This document shows, piece after piece, positions 1 through 11,439 of a stretch of 64,000 nt of DNA. Each line of letters starts with the position of its first letter. Within the stretch, counting starts at the first letter, position 1. The position numbers were made by a program, and so were the translations under genes. The DNA is from Petrosia ficiformis (Eukaryota > Porifera > Demospongiae > Haplosclerida > Petrosiidae). The notes beneath the pieces were generated by a model. It searched no databases. It saw only the letters and a list, made by a program, of their open reading frames with translations, and was not told the DNA's origin. The stretch spans positions 35,035,212 to 35,099,211 of the forward strand of contig OX345636.1 in assembly GCA_947044365.1 (NCBI GenBank), written 5' to 3'.

Positions 1-131
1 ATCATTATGATGTAATCTTAATGATGAAGTGGTATCTAATATGGCTTTCTTATGAATGGTCTTCTCTATTGCTAAGTTACAGTCTGAAAATCTTACAATT
101 AATGAAAATAAATAATTATATAGACAGTAAC

Positions 132-791
132 CTGTAAACAGAGATATAAAGCAAGATTTCCAAATGAGAAACAGTCTAACTTAAGATTGTAAACAGGATG
201 ACTTCCAAATGTTTCTGGAGGCATGTAATCATAATCTCCTGGAATTTCTGTTAACTGGCCCAATTGTCTTTTATCAACAAATCGTGAGACAAAAAGACTG
301 GCAACTTTAGCACGCAAGTCAGAGGATAACAGCACAGTTCCACCACTGAGATTACAATGAATGATACCTTTTGAATGTAAGTGACTAACTCCGCAAGCAA
401 TATCTGTAAGTATCTTCAATTTAACTTCCATTGGGACTACTTGCTCCGCATTTGCTGCAATAAAATTTTCCAGATCAACATCTAACTTTTCCATCACTAA
501 GCATATATCACGTGGATCCCCACTCAACTTATAGATGCCTAGAAATTGGACAATGTTTGGGTGCCTTTGTTGACTAAGTAGCGCTATTTCTTTACGAAAA
601 CTTTGAACTAACGTCCTCCATTGAACCATAGACACACGAACAGGATCATATAATTTCTTTACCGCACATGGAGCCCCATTTATTGTTGAACGATATACTA
701 CACCAAAACTTCCAGCTCCAATCTTATATTTATCCACAGAATGGTCATCTAATCGTACGAGAAACTGCTCAAAATCACCATAATCATCCAT
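132..791 (-). CDS. TKL-like protein pseudokinase, first exon (partial gene)
   Basis: This exon encodes about 220 residues of a protein kinase fold; the gene continues off the left edge. The start at 791 is chosen because the kinase N-lobe follows directly (MDDYGDFEQF). The frame stays open upstream to 1022, but that part resembles nothing. Visible parts are the glycine loop GAGSFGVVY (residues 25-33), the ATP-anchoring lysine in CAVKKL (K45), the alpha-C glutamate (E69) and the segment PPETF in the APE position (191-195). The catalytic HRD is HCN (145-147), so the proton-accepting Asp is Asn. The DFG position reads ASLF, so the metal-binding Asp is missing. These changes predict no or very weak phosphotransfer and probably a scaffold or allosteric role. 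The donor site CAG|GTTACT ends the exon at 132 in phase 0. A decayed gene copy cannot be excluded, but no stop or frameshift is present. Confidence 0.75.
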
Positions 792-1268
792 TTTTACTTC
801 CACACCCAATGCATGTTTACGGTACAAATTATTGGTACTAGGGAGTGGGCGGATGCGACTCCAATCAGTTTCAAAATGGAATATTATATAATATGACACT
901 AAATACCAACTTTCATATCTTCTGATCAGCTTTATATTGGCCTGTAATTGAGGAAACAAGGCTAAAATCTCTATTTTTCCAATCACAATAAGTACAAAAC
1001 CAAAAAAAGCCACGCCCACCAATCATGGCGTTCACCAAGACTGACCAAGTACAATGCATTTTGAGAAAACAAAAAGAGCCATTTTCTAAAAATTCATTTT
1101 TATAGTTACAAGAGGCTGAAGAAAGCTGAATTCTGTAGCTTTTCAGTGAAACCATAAAATTTACCTTTCTAGGCACTATCAAACTCCGATCTGTCTCAGA
1201 GAGAAACTACAGTTACCCTGCCAGGGTTTTCCACCCACCTCCACCACCCGTAGTGTGTTTCTGACAAT
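792..1268. other. Upstream flank of the pseudokinase exon
   Basis: This stretch lies 5' of the minus-strand kinase exon. It holds an open but featureless reading frame up to 1022 and an AT-rich leader. I see no recognisable exon, TATA box or repeat. It may carry the promoter or 5' UTR of the kinase gene. Confidence 0.4.
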
Positions 1269-1688
1269 CAGGGGCGTATATACCTGGAAAAAAATTGATG
1301 GTAGGGCCCCCGGAAGTGGGCGTGTTCAGTTTGTTATTAATAGTTATAATTTTATACAAAGTAAGACAACATGATTGTTCTGTTTTTGTCTTTTCCTTCG
1401 AATTCTGTTACTACATCGTCCAAACAAATACTGTCCCTTAGATTATTCTCGATGGATAAAAGTGTGATGTCCGTGAGTCTCTTCTCAGTCATTGTTGTTC
1501 TCAAATAAGTTTTAATTCTCTTTAACGCGGAAAACGATCGCTCACATGGTTTGGTTGGTTAATGGTTATTACAAGTATGCATAATTATTAGTTATGAATA
1601 TAATTATTATACAAAACAATTAATAATGAATATAATTATCAATTATCAGTTTGATCATTGATGCCCGGGCCCAGGTACACCACTGCTG
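1269..1688 (-). mobile_element. hAT transposon remnant with C-terminal dimerisation fragment
   Basis: The left end reads CAGGGGCGTATATACCTGG. The right end, read inward, is CAGCAGTGGTGTACCTGGGC. These are hAT-type imperfect terminal inverted repeats. Between them, minus strand about 1370-1545, a short frame reads ERSFSALKRIKTYLR and then MTEKRLTDITLLSIE. This is the conserved C-terminal dimerisation region of hAT transposases. The rest of the transposase is missing, so the element is internally deleted and non-autonomous. No clean 8-bp target duplication is visible. Confidence 0.7.
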
Positions 1689-2351
1689 AAAATACAAAAC
1701 ATTTAGGCCCGTAGTGTGTTTCTGAAAATAAATCAGTGAAAATATTTAGGCCCAATAATTGTACCCCCGGGTGGGTGTGGCTTCCAAAAAATACAACCAC
1801 ATTGTATGCAGCAAGAAGCTTGCAAAATTAGAAACTGATTGGAGTAGCATCCGCCCACGGAAAAGACTACAACCTTAATAGCTCATCCATTCTGCTAGCT
1901 CTGAGCTGTCATTTGTGTTAATTCATCTGAAATATTTCTTATTTTGGACCATGAATCCCAAATACCATATGCCCATTTTGCAAGGTTTTCTGCTTGCATT
2001 ATATCATCTTTTGTTACAGTATAATTTGTCCTTTCAAGCCATACTAGTTAACTTATTTAGCCATATAGGCATTATCATTAGAGTATAATTATTTAACAAT
2101 AAAACATGTAAGAAGGCAAACTATTTTCCTACAGAATGAGCCTCATAATTACGCTTTTGCTGCAAAAATCAATGTTTTAATTTTATAAAAATAACTGGAA
2201 CAAGAATAATACAAAGCATTTGAAAAAATGAAAGAGTATGTATGGATATGAATACCTAAAAAGCACAGAAAACAAATTGGGGTGGTACATATACATTAGC
2301 AACAAATTAAACAAACACCTTGCACACAGCAAGACTACTTGAGTATAGCAT
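1689..2351. other. AT-rich intergenic stretch with a short repeated phrase
   Basis: The phrase GTAGTGTGTTTCTGA occurs near 1248 and again near 1711, on both sides of the hAT remnant. It is followed by ATTTAGGCCC twice (about 1700 and 1746), suggesting a small local duplication. No exon or RNA gene is recognisable. Confidence 0.4.
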
Positions 2352-5300
2352 TTGAAAAAAAAAAAAATGGTGGTATCACATGGTGAATCAAACCTTTCGC
2401 AATCCGCAACTGATACTCCTCTATCCTCCACAGATTGGTTTAATATTGACTCCCAGTTCAAAGATATCTCTTTACCTATCAGACTATCGCTAAATAGTGA
2501 TGAATTAGATATTATCGAGGCTAGTGAGTTATTTTCCTTTGCCCTATATCAACATCTGGAAACTAGCAACGTGGTGAAACCTAAGCAACAGGGCATGTGC
2601 TTTACTGGTTTACATAAGGAACGGGCTATTGAGAAGCTAACTCATCGACTTGCTGAATTGAAGAACAGGGCGAGAAAGTTCTTCAAAAAAGTCCCAACTA
2701 CTTTTCTCAATGGAGTACGTACACACAACAAAGCTGTTAAAGCCAAACGTCAACAGCTGCTTCAACGATCTACCAAATGGCAAAAAAGAGCCTTTAAATC
2801 CAACCCCTGGCTGTTTGCAAAATCTATCTGTAGTTCTCCAAATCCGCCTATAACACCTCAATTTCCTAAGGAATCTTGTCGAAACTATTTCCAATCAATC
2901 TTATCCAACAACCACGAATTTTATTCAGGCCTCCCTGATTGGGTTTCTGATGTTATGCCTCCCCCAGACCCTGAAATCGATTTCGACCTTTCGCATATCA
3001 CCCCTGGCCTTATTAAATCCACTCTAAAGAAGTGTTTGTCAAAGTCCTCCCTTGGCGCTGACAGAATAACTTACCACCATCTTAAGAAACTTCCGAGTAC
3101 CCACCTTTTCCTGGCCAACTTATTCTCAAAGATACTTTCGTCGTCAAATAAATGTCCTCCTTTTTGGTGTTCCGCTAAGTCTATCCTTATTCACAAGAAA
3201 GGGGACCCAAATCTTCCCAGTAATTTTCATCCGATTGCCCTTACCAGCTGTGTTGGTTTATTGTTTCATAAGATCATTGCCAATCGTTTGCAATCGTTTC
3301 TCATCGATAATGGAATTATCGACACCAGCTGTCAAAAGGGTTTCATCTCAGGTTTTAACGGTGTAATGAAACACATTCTGACTCTAAATGCATGATGGAG
3401 GACTGCAAATCTCTTGAAAAGAATATGGCCAGTACCTTTATCGATTTGAAGAATGCTTTTGGATCAGTATCCCACACCTTCCTGTTGGATATGTTGTTTC
3501 ACCTAAAGATCCCCTTACAAATCATAAGGTATATCAAAGATATGTATTCTAATCCATCAACTTACTTCTCTACAAAAACCTGGTCTACGGAGCCTATTGC
3601 TGTAACTCGTGGTATCTACCAAGGGGACATGTTATCACCTATTCTATTTTTACTAGCTTTTAGCCCAGTTATTGAATATATTAAATCTCTTCCAATCAGG
3701 GGCTATAGAATTTCATTGAAAGTTCCTAAAGGAGTTGGTCTACCACCTGTTGGGGCCAGTCTCTACATTGAATGGTCGGAAGCTGATTCTATAGAGCCTC
3801 ATGGTTGGTACCTTTGTTACTTGAACGCTTATGTAAGTGACGGCAGAGCTGAAATCATCTATAAAAATAGCGATAGAGAATAACAACTGTGAGATGGTAT
3901 TTGACGAGGAAGAATAGTAAACCATACCTTTCTTTCTCAATCACTCCCCCATACTTTCCATTAAAACAAATGAGATCTCTACTTAATGAAGAAAAATACA
4001 CTGACTCACATCCTCATAAAACCAAGGCTTATGCTGATGATTTAACCTACATTACTACTACTAAAGTTGACCATCAGAAAGGCTTGTCAGCGATAAACTC
4101 TAAATGTGAGTCATTAGATCTACAGATTCGTCCTGATAAGTGTTATTCATTATATATAAAGAATGGTAAAGTTCTCCCTTCTGAATTTTCAATATCTGGA
4201 TGTCTTACAAAGTGTATTAAATCAAATCCCACAAAATTTCTCGGACAAATTGTCTCTATGTTGAACAATACTACCTGTCAACTCTCAGCCTCAGCACTTT
4301 CTTCTACCATTAATGATTCCCTGCAAAGAATCAACAACAGCCCCATCAGAGGAGACTATAAGATTTGGATATATAGGAACTATTTAGTCCCTTCAATTTT
4401 TTTTCAACTATCAGTAAATAAATACACCAAGTCCTTCATTTCCAAAACTTCAAGCTAAGATTACGAAGCTTCTTAAGTCATGGCTTCGCTTGCCACGCAG
4501 TTCAACTTTGTCCATTTTATATCATCCAGATGTGTTGAAACTCCCCTATATTCCACATAGTTTAGAAAAGGCTAAACTGAAATGCCCATCTACAATTACA
4601 TCTTCGTTAGATCCAGCTGTTTCTGAATTACAAAATTGTGCAGACATTGTTCGAAATAGCCTCTTGGTTCCAAACACCTGCTTAGAGGTATTCACTTCTA
4701 TCGTTGAATCTGTCTCTAAAGATACCCCACATTATAGCCGACATATCAATAGATCATGTAAATTTGAACTAACAGAACGCCATCAAAACTTATGGAATTC
4801 ACATCTGAATTCACTTCAAGTACAATCAAAATTCTGTGATATTGTGAAGTTAGAGCAGGATAACCACGTCTGGAATAGAATTATCACTGGTCTTCCTTCT
4901 GGTCAACTATCTTTTATTTTAAGGGCTGGTTCAGACTGTTTGCCCACACCCTTAAACCTAAAACGATTATCAAGTTTCAGCCAGTTGCCCTTTATGTTCC
5001 AATCGCTTCCCAACTACCAAACACATTCTAAGTGTATGTCCAACTGCTCTGGAACAGGGTCGATTTACCTGGCGTCATGATTCTATTTTTAACCATCTGT
5101 TAATGTTTATTGATAAACATCTTACTCCTGATCACAAAGTGTATGCTGACCTCCCTAATCAATTGGCGAACACTTCACCACCAACTACCATCCCAGTAAA
5201 CATATCTACATGTTCTGACCGACCCGATCTGGTAATTATTTCCCCAACAAACGCAATCAGTATTCTCGAATTGACTGTACCTCATAATTCCCTGGATAGT

Positions 5301-5593
5301 ATATCCTCAGCCAGATGTCGAAAACTTCAAAAGTATGCCCACCTAATTTCCGACCTCGAACACAGAAATCTGCCCTTCTTGTTTCCCTAGAAATCGGGTC
5401 TCTAGGCCACTTTACACATGATGCCATCAGATCACTCCAGAAATTGTTACCTTCACTATCAAAACGTCGAACGAAAGACCTTTTATTCTCACTAGCAAAA
5501 ATTTCCATCAGTTGTTCTAGTTTTATTTTCAATTCAAGAAATTTCCAATCATGGACTTTATCTGATTTATATACTTTGCCTTTAGCTAATTAA
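2352..5593 (+). mobile_element. Decayed R2/NeSL-like non-LTR retrotransposon (RT plus PD-(D/E)XK-type nuclease)
   Basis: One polyprotein is spread over at least six reading-frame segments (2352-3395, 3392-3883, 3889-4458, 4490-5080, 5103-5390, 5315-5593), so it carries about five frame breaks and is not functional. Reverse transcriptase motifs appear in order: SLGADRITY near 3050, SILIHKKGDP near 3182, FIDLKNAFGSVSH near 3440, GIYQGDMLSPILFLL near 3612 and the catalytic YADD near 4030. The C-terminal part has RPDLVIISPTNAISILELT (about 5220-5277), which fits the PD...(D/E)XK nuclease layout of R2-type elements. No N-terminal APE endonuclease is present. A half-copy of an interspersed repeat follows immediately at 5606. 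Confidence 0.8.
3739..3888 (+). other. Inserted GWY-containing module between RT motif B and YADD
   Basis: In the decayed retrotransposon, about 50 residues separate the conserved GIYQGDMLSP region from the YADD-containing segment. They read like a small beta-barrel module: LYIEWSEADS, then PHGWYLCYLNAYVSDGRAE, then IIYKNSD. The pattern of acidic residues, GWY, tyrosine and DG resembles SH3/Tudor-like folds. It is not part of the canonical RT fingers-palm. Assignment as a folded domain is inference. Confidence 0.45.
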
Positions 5594-5605
5594 TATATTT
5601 TATTT

Positions 5606-6045
5606 TTATGGCCCGTAGGGCCATCCCTATGATTGCTTTCCCACGGGTTCGAACTATATATATATATTTATATGTTTGTGTCACTTACGCGAGTATGCGT
5701 TGTATACGTAGTTAAGGAAGTTACATCATTCCCGGGGGCTCGGTCAATTAATGGGCGTGGTGCGTAAAAGAACGCGCGCTCAAGCTCTACAGACCAGCAG
5801 AAAGAAAGCTGTGTAGCTTACGTAGAAACTAGAACTAATAGCTAGCTATTCTACCTGAAATATTTTCTTAAAGTTCTACAAGGTTCTTTAAAAGGTAAAC
5901 AGAGTAGATAATCAAAATAATAACTATAATAGGCTGATGTGTTTCAGGCATCATAAAGTTAGCCATGATTACTGAATGCTGGACACCACAAAGCAATCAT
6001 AGGGATACTTTTTTCTCTATATATCTTGTTAGTTTTTATTCTCTA
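5606..6045 (+). repeat. Half-copy of an interspersed foldback repeat family
   Basis: It begins TATGGCCCGTAGGGCCATCC and ends CTCTATATATCTTGTT. A shared core, GTCAATTAATGGGCGTGG followed by CGTAAAAGAACG and CAAGCTCTACAGACCA, sits at about 5744-5795. The same sequence recurs at 48235-48672 and, as head-to-head inverted pairs, at 18056-18855 and 30955-31500. No coding capacity is visible. It could be a foldback DNA element or a 3' UTR fragment of the preceding LINE. Confidence 0.65.
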
Positions 6046-6499
6046 CCTTGCCAAGGTCTATACTTTTGAATTATTTCATTCTGTCTTGTTTCCCTTGTGT
6101 CCGAGGTTATTATTATTATTATTTATTATCATTCAGTATATCATGCATAACTTTATTTTCTAATGAATAAAGTGTTTTTACTACTTTGTGTTTTATTTTC
6201 ACTCTATATAATAACTACATTGCATTTTACTGTTCATGAATAATGTATGTAACTATGTATGTATGTATATGCGTATGTATGTATTATGTGTATGTGTATA
6301 TATGTATTTACATATGTATGCATGTATGTATGTGCGTTTATGTACATGTATGTATGTACGTATGTATGAATATTTTTTTTCTATTTGGTATAATTATAGC
6401 ACATTTAATTCATAATTTTATACATATATAATTATAATATATATATATATTTATGTATTTGCATATTTGTATTATACACATAATTATAATAATGTATCA
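6046..6499. repeat. AT-rich spacer with TATG microsatellite
   Basis: About 6243-6370 is an imperfect tetranucleotide array of TATG/GTAT with TACG variants. It is followed by AT-rich sequence including a short TA run near 6440. Small open frames here, rich in Tyr, Met, Val and Cys, are by-products of the repeat. Confidence 0.75.
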
Positions 6500-7320
6500 T
6501 AATTATCTATTACAATAGGTCTTAATTTCTTTGTTGTGCAATAAAAGTTTGATCATATGATTTGTGGACCTCAAGCTCCATGCATGATGTAGTGTGTGAT
6601 TTGGTCCTTCACACACTACATATTGAAGTTTAAAAGTGATATTTACAAAACAATTACATAACAATAATTTTATTCTCACAATCAATGTTTTCAATAAAAC
6701 ACACGTTATGAGGATTTTGGAATAAATAGTCTGTTATTTTTAAAATGAAACATAAATGTGACAATCATAAACAATAACAGCTTGTGCATGTGTAGTCATA
6801 TGTTAATGGAAGTACAATAGCTTATTATTATCGGTACATATAGAATGATTCAAATATTCTCAAGTAGTTTATTCAAAATTAAAAACTGTTCACTAAAATG
6901 TTTCAATGTTTATGTATTTCAATTCAACTTACTAGTCCATTGTTGTATTTCAAAATATGGAATTTTTTCATCCTACATATTATATATATTATATATATAT
7001 ATATGCATGTTAATACGTGTGTACATATGTATGTATATATGTATGTATATATGTATGTATATATGCATGTGTGTAACTAACGATTTAACTGTTAAAATAA
7101 TAATATAATGCATAAATATAGATACATACATACATACATACATACATACATACATACATACATTAAAATAGTACTTACAATAGATGTGTTCAGAGGTTTA
7201 TGTTGATATAACTCCTTGTCCTTGTGGGCTTCGAGTTATATCCACTTCCACAGCAGGTGTTATATCTGGCATGCCAGCCTCCTAACCATGCTTTATATAT
7301 TACAAATAATATCTATTATT
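6500..7320. repeat. Interspersed repeat unit, copy A
   Basis: Several phrases match copies B (15040-15790) and C (15790-16530): CAATAAAACACACGTTATGA, GACAATCATAAACAATAACA, and TTATATCTGGCATGCCAGCC near 7260. TATG/CATA arrays lie inside it (7020-7070 and 7122-7165). The unit has no coding potential. It is probably a non-autonomous transposable element whose terminal or internal microsatellites have expanded. Confidence 0.65.
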
Positions 7321-7686
7321 AATTATTATGTTCCAGTTAACAATTATTTATGATTTATATTTATTAATTACTTTTAAAGTATGTGTTGAAACTGAAAATG
7401 ATAAACTATTTAAATAATTATTATAAGAAACGTTATATATTGTGTATGTATAAACATGAATTGAAAAATTTCGTTTGATTAAATTCGTGTACGAGAAAAA
7501 AACAATGCGTATGAATGAACAATATCTATTGATATAGCATCAATAATAATATGTATTACACAATTCCACAAGTGTTTTTAATTTATTGAAGGACAGTATG
7601 TTTAGAGATATAAACTTAATACAAACTATCTACATAATCATTGTGTATATAAAATGGATTACTGAAATTAAATTGTATTTAATACT
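7321..7686 (-). other. 3' flank and probable 3' UTR of the receptor-like gene
   Basis: AT-rich sequence follows the stop codon at 7687. A canonical minus-strand AATAAA lies at 7582-7587, about 100 bp past the stop, and is a suitable polyadenylation signal. No other feature is visible. Confidence 0.5.
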
Positions 7687-10600
7687 TTAGTCATCATCAG
7701 TCAGTCTCTCAAGTAGATCATCATATTCTCGGTATTCTTTTTGGAATTTGCATGCAAATTTTTCTTTTTTCTTTTTCAAACAATCTCTAATCTTCCTTCC
7801 AACTTTATATCTGGTCATGTACCTCATAAAATGCCAACCCATCAGTAAAATTAGTATTAGTAATACTAATAACATCAATACTGATATATATGGTTCTATT
7901 ATTGACACGTCTCCTTTGAGTTGACCATACAATGTTATGAATTCCAACAGAAGAAGATCAAGGAGCGTAACACACTCAAATATATTAACCCACTTGCCTC
8001 TGTAAGGTTTACAACACACCTGTATGAATGTGAATGGAGCTAGGAACACAAGATGAAGTAGCAATAGTAGACTAGGATTGTTACCTCGGAGAAGAGCATA
8101 ACTTATGTATGAACATACAAGAAGCCAGAGTCGAGCTCCAAACCACCAACCCCAACCATCTCTATACTGACCTTGATAAGCATCAATCAGGTTACGTCTT
8201 TTCTTTATCCACCTCAATCTACGCGCCAAAAGAGAACCACATGTGGTCCACAATAGGAATGGTAAGAGATAACATATTGATGTGATGATAGCAGTAATGA
8301 ATAATGCAACATGTCCACTGTTCCTTAAGTATGGTAAATTACCATCAACATACCATACTGTAAACTCTCCATGTGGTGTCTGTACATTGACTGGAATAAA
8401 AATGTCAATAGCTGTAAGTAACAGTTTAGCAAATGACAGATAGAACAAGGTAGCCATTACTTGTATTGATGAGTGTACAGTTAGGTTAGCAAAAAAACTT
8501 GAGCGCTTGCTTATGGTAACTAACACCAAAATTATAAGCCATAAGTACACAGGGAAGATGAATTGTAGAGCTGTTTTAATCAGTGCATTAAGTCCATTGT
8601 ATAAACACACACTAAATCCTAGTTCAAGATTCAGTAGTGAGAAGATGACATTAAGAATAAACCCATAAGTGTGTTGATGTAAGACAACTGTCCTTAAACT
8701 AACTTCAGTCATGTTGACATAGAAGATAATACCAGCCAATAACTGATTAGAGATTGTCATGCGAAGACAGAACAGAATTATTACCAGCACAATTCCTGAT
8801 GCAGCAAATACCAGTACCATTAAGAGCCAGAGATTTGAGTTACAGATCTGACACTCATCAGGGCCCAATACTAAAGAGTACCCATTCTCACATCCTCCAC
8901 ATAATACTCCAGTCCTGTGATGTTGACAGAGAGAATCTTGTTCAGTCATGTTGACTTCAGCAATTCCTGCTTTACAGTAACCAGTAGGACAAACAGGAGC
9001 AAAACCAAATGTATTATTACCATCACAAGAAGATGGATAGAGAATTGACGTGTTTTGATTTACTGTAACAACTCCCAGCCATGTTGTGTGTGGTATTGTA
9101 ATACTAGTAGTATCAATATTACAATCAGTAATTTTATAAGTGAATAAAAGCTTGTCACACACACATTCTCCATTCATATGAAAACCTATGGGACAGGTAT
9201 GTTGTTCAACATCGATGGTCAATGATAGCAGGTACTCTGGATTATAAATAACTAAAGTACCATAATCAATAGTGGAAAAATCTTGAGAAAAATGTGTATC
9301 AATTGAAGTGCATTTGTTTTCATCCAATATTTGTGAACTAGATGTGATAATACGCTGGCCAGCACCACGATGTAGAACCACATAAACTATTATTGAAACT
9401 GGTTTATGTTCAAAATCTGATGCAAAAAGTGATATATATTTTTGTCCAGGATAAAACGAAAGTGTAGATGGAAAAGAAGAAAGACAAGTCATATTCTCTC
9501 CACACAGACATAATGCAGTTGGTGGTGAAGAAAAAAGTGGTGCTGAACACCCGGATTGATGAATGTACTTTGTGAAATAAGTTTTATTACATTCGCTGAA
9601 TGCATCTGAGTAAATGAAATAGTTTCCACTGTAGTATCCCAAATTTGGGACATTTAATATTATGCTGTTCTGCTTTAGGTTAGTAAAAAATTGTAAAGGA
9701 CAAGTATTGTAGCTACCACTTGAAAATCCTAAAGCTACAATTAAACCAGATGATTGGAAAACACGATTTGTTAGAAATGTGATATTTGTTGGTGCCTGAA
9801 TTATCAAAAGTGACCCTTTTGTCAAAACAAAACATGATCCAATTTTTGCCCGGTTTCGAATAAAATGTACATTACCACTCACTGTTATGTAACTACTAGT
9901 AGCAACTATAACAGATCCTACATTATGTACGTAATAACCTCCTTTGACTAAAACTGATAGATTACCAACAAACTCTATTATAGACCCTGTATACAGACTT
10001 AATTTATTTATTCGTTTCTCTTCTTTGCCATTACGATAAAAGTATGCATTAATTATTCTCACATATGTATCAGATCTAGATTTTAATGATACAGATTTTC
10101 CTTCTTGTATCGTAATGTAGATTGCACTCCCCCCTATAACTGCCTTATTCTGATTAAAAAATGTCACTCCACTAAATGTAATATTTGTTGCAAGTAAACC
10201 TATAATAGGAACTGATATGTACACACCACCTCCATAGTCTACATTACTATTGTTAACGAATGCAATTTGTCCATCCAGAGTGATATTAAGAATACCTCTT
10301 TCATATGTTCTCTTGATAACCTCTATGGAAAGACAGCCTCCTTTTCCTCCACTTAAGAGTGGTTGATTGCTATAGCAATGGAAATTCTTTTTCATGTAAA
10401 CAGATGGTAAGTATAAACCTCTTATATCAATGTAAGTAATCAAAATCCCTCCAACAAAGCTACCTCTATTATCATGAACTTCACAATACTCCATAATCAC
10501 CTGTCCACCTTGATATCCATTACCAATAAACAGCATAGTCAACCCTCCTGCACCAAATATTGGTACAGTATCCATTCCATATTGTAACATGTCAATTGGA

Positions 10601-11352
10601 TTACCTGCACTAGCTGAAGTGTAATGGTTGATATTATGTATTAAAGTAATGTTCTGTAGAAACAATACACTGTTATTACTTGTACTGTGTATGTCCATGA
10701 ACAAAAATAATAGCCCACTTCCTGAGCATATGATATCTTGTGAGTCTTGTTCCTCACTCAAACAGCTAAAAGCATTTGATACTAATACATCAGTCATATG
10801 AGTTCTTCCAAATGCATTGACTATGATCATAGCATAACCGAAATACCATCCATTAATGTTCAGGTTAGAGAGTGTGATATTGTTACTTTGGCTGATGAAT
10901 AGAACAGCAGTCTGACCCATTGGGAAGTAGACACGTGACTGATTTGTTGAAGAGACAGCAGTAGGAGTTAGTATTCCACCACAGTGTTCAATATGGAGGT
11001 TATGTAAGGTGAGTCCTGTTGTGTTTAGGAATCCAAATCCTCTGGTAGGTTGAGTGACATTATCACAAATGATGCGAGCAGGATTAGAATCACTAGAAGT
11101 CATCACAATATTTACGAGATGCTGAAGAAGACAAAAGGGACCAGGAGTAATGAGGTGGATGGAAGAGCAGAGGGAGAGAGTAATATCTGACTTTAGATAA
11201 TGAGAACCATTTCCACACATGTAGTACTGGAGTGATCCGTAATTACTGGCATTATGAATATTACTACCAGGAATGAATATAGTAGAATTCTTTACAGCTG
11301 AGTTTAAACTGATTAATACAAGTAGCCACGTTATGAGATATAGTACCTTCAT
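7687..11352 (-). CDS. Intronless beta-helix ectodomain plus multi-pass membrane receptor-like protein, 1221 aa
   Basis: A single uninterrupted exon encodes 1221 residues. The first 19 or so residues form a signal peptide (MKVLYLITWLLVLISLNSA). Residues about 30-560 consist of repeating short hydrophobic strands with many N-x-S/T sites and phrases such as NITFSGVTFFNQN and YGGGVYISVP, typical of a parallel beta-helix ectodomain. A Cys-rich stalk follows (about 640-836), including CPIGFHMNGECVC and CGGCENGYSLVLGPDEC. From about residue 838 there are roughly eight to ten hydrophobic segments and an Arg/Lys-rich loop (RRLRWIKKRR). The tail is charged and acidic, ending LERLTDDD. I do not recognise a named family. 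The architecture suggests a cell-surface adhesion or sensing protein. A polyadenylation signal lies about 100 bp downstream. Confidence 0.85.
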   Translation of the reverse strand: MKVLYLITWLLVLISLNSAVKNSTIFIPGSNIHNASNYGSLQYYMCGNGSHYLKSDITLSLCSSIHLITPGPFCLLQHLVNIVMTSSDSNPARIICDNVTQPTRGFGFLNTTGLTLHNLHIEHCGGILTPTAVSSTNQSRVYFPMGQTAVLFISQSNNITLSNLNINGWYFGYAMIIVNAFGRTHMTDVLVSNAFSCLSEEQDSQDIICSGSGLLFLFMDIHSTSNNSVLFLQNITLIHNINHYTSASAGNPIDMLQYGMDTVPIFGAGGLTMLFIGNGYQGGQVIMEYCEVHDNRGSFVGGILITYIDIRGLYLPSVYMKKNFHCYSNQPLLSGGKGGCLSIEVIKRTYERGILNITLDGQIAFVNNSNVDYGGGVYISVPIIGLLATNITFSGVTFFNQNKAVIGGSAIYITIQEGKSVSLKSRSDTYVRIINAYFYRNGKEEKRINKLSLYTGSIIEFVGNLSVLVKGGYYVHNVGSVIVATSSYITVSGNVHFIRNRAKIGSCFVLTKGSLLIIQAPTNITFLTNRVFQSSGLIVALGFSSGSYNTCPLQFFTNLKQNSIILNVPNLGYYSGNYFIYSDAFSECNKTYFTKYIHQSGCSAPLFSSPPTALCLCGENMTCLSSFPSTLSFYPGQKYISLFASDFEHKPVSIIVYVVLHRGAGQRIITSSSQILDENKCTSIDTHFSQDFSTIDYGTLVIYNPEYLLSLTIDVEQHTCPIGFHMNGECVCDKLLFTYKITDCNIDTTSITIPHTTWLGVVTVNQNTSILYPSSCDGNNTFGFAPVCPTGYCKAGIAEVNMTEQDSLCQHHRTGVLCGGCENGYSLVLGPDECQICNSNLWLLMVLVFAASGIVLVIILFCLRMTISNQLLAGIIFYVNMTEVSLRTVVLHQHTYGFILNVIFSLLNLELGFSVCLYNGLNALIKTALQFIFPVYLWLIILVLVTISKRSSFFANLTVHSSIQVMATLFYLSFAKLLLTAIDIFIPVNVQTPHGEFTVWYVDGNLPYLRNSGHVALFITAIITSICYLLPFLLWTTCGSLLARRLRWIKKRRNLIDAYQGQYRDGWGWWFGARLWLLVCSYISYALLRGNNPSLLLLLHLVFLAPFTFIQVCCKPYRGKWVNIFECVTLLDLLLLEFITLYGQLKGDVSIIEPYISVLMLLVLLILILLMGWHFMRYMTRYKVGRKIRDCLKKKKEKFACKFQKEYREYDDLLERLTDDD

Positions 11353-11439
11353 TCTAGTTAGTGAATAATGCTCTCAATGTTTTAACACAAATTTTATGTT
11401 GAACACTCATTCAGTTTATATGCTTTCCCTCGAAAGTGG

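Noticed and set aside
5606..5660. GGGTTCGAAC as a possible tRNA B box (SINE promoter)
   Set aside because: The final base of the B-box consensus does not fit, there is no A box at a suitable distance, and other copies change the motif (GGGTTCGATGT).
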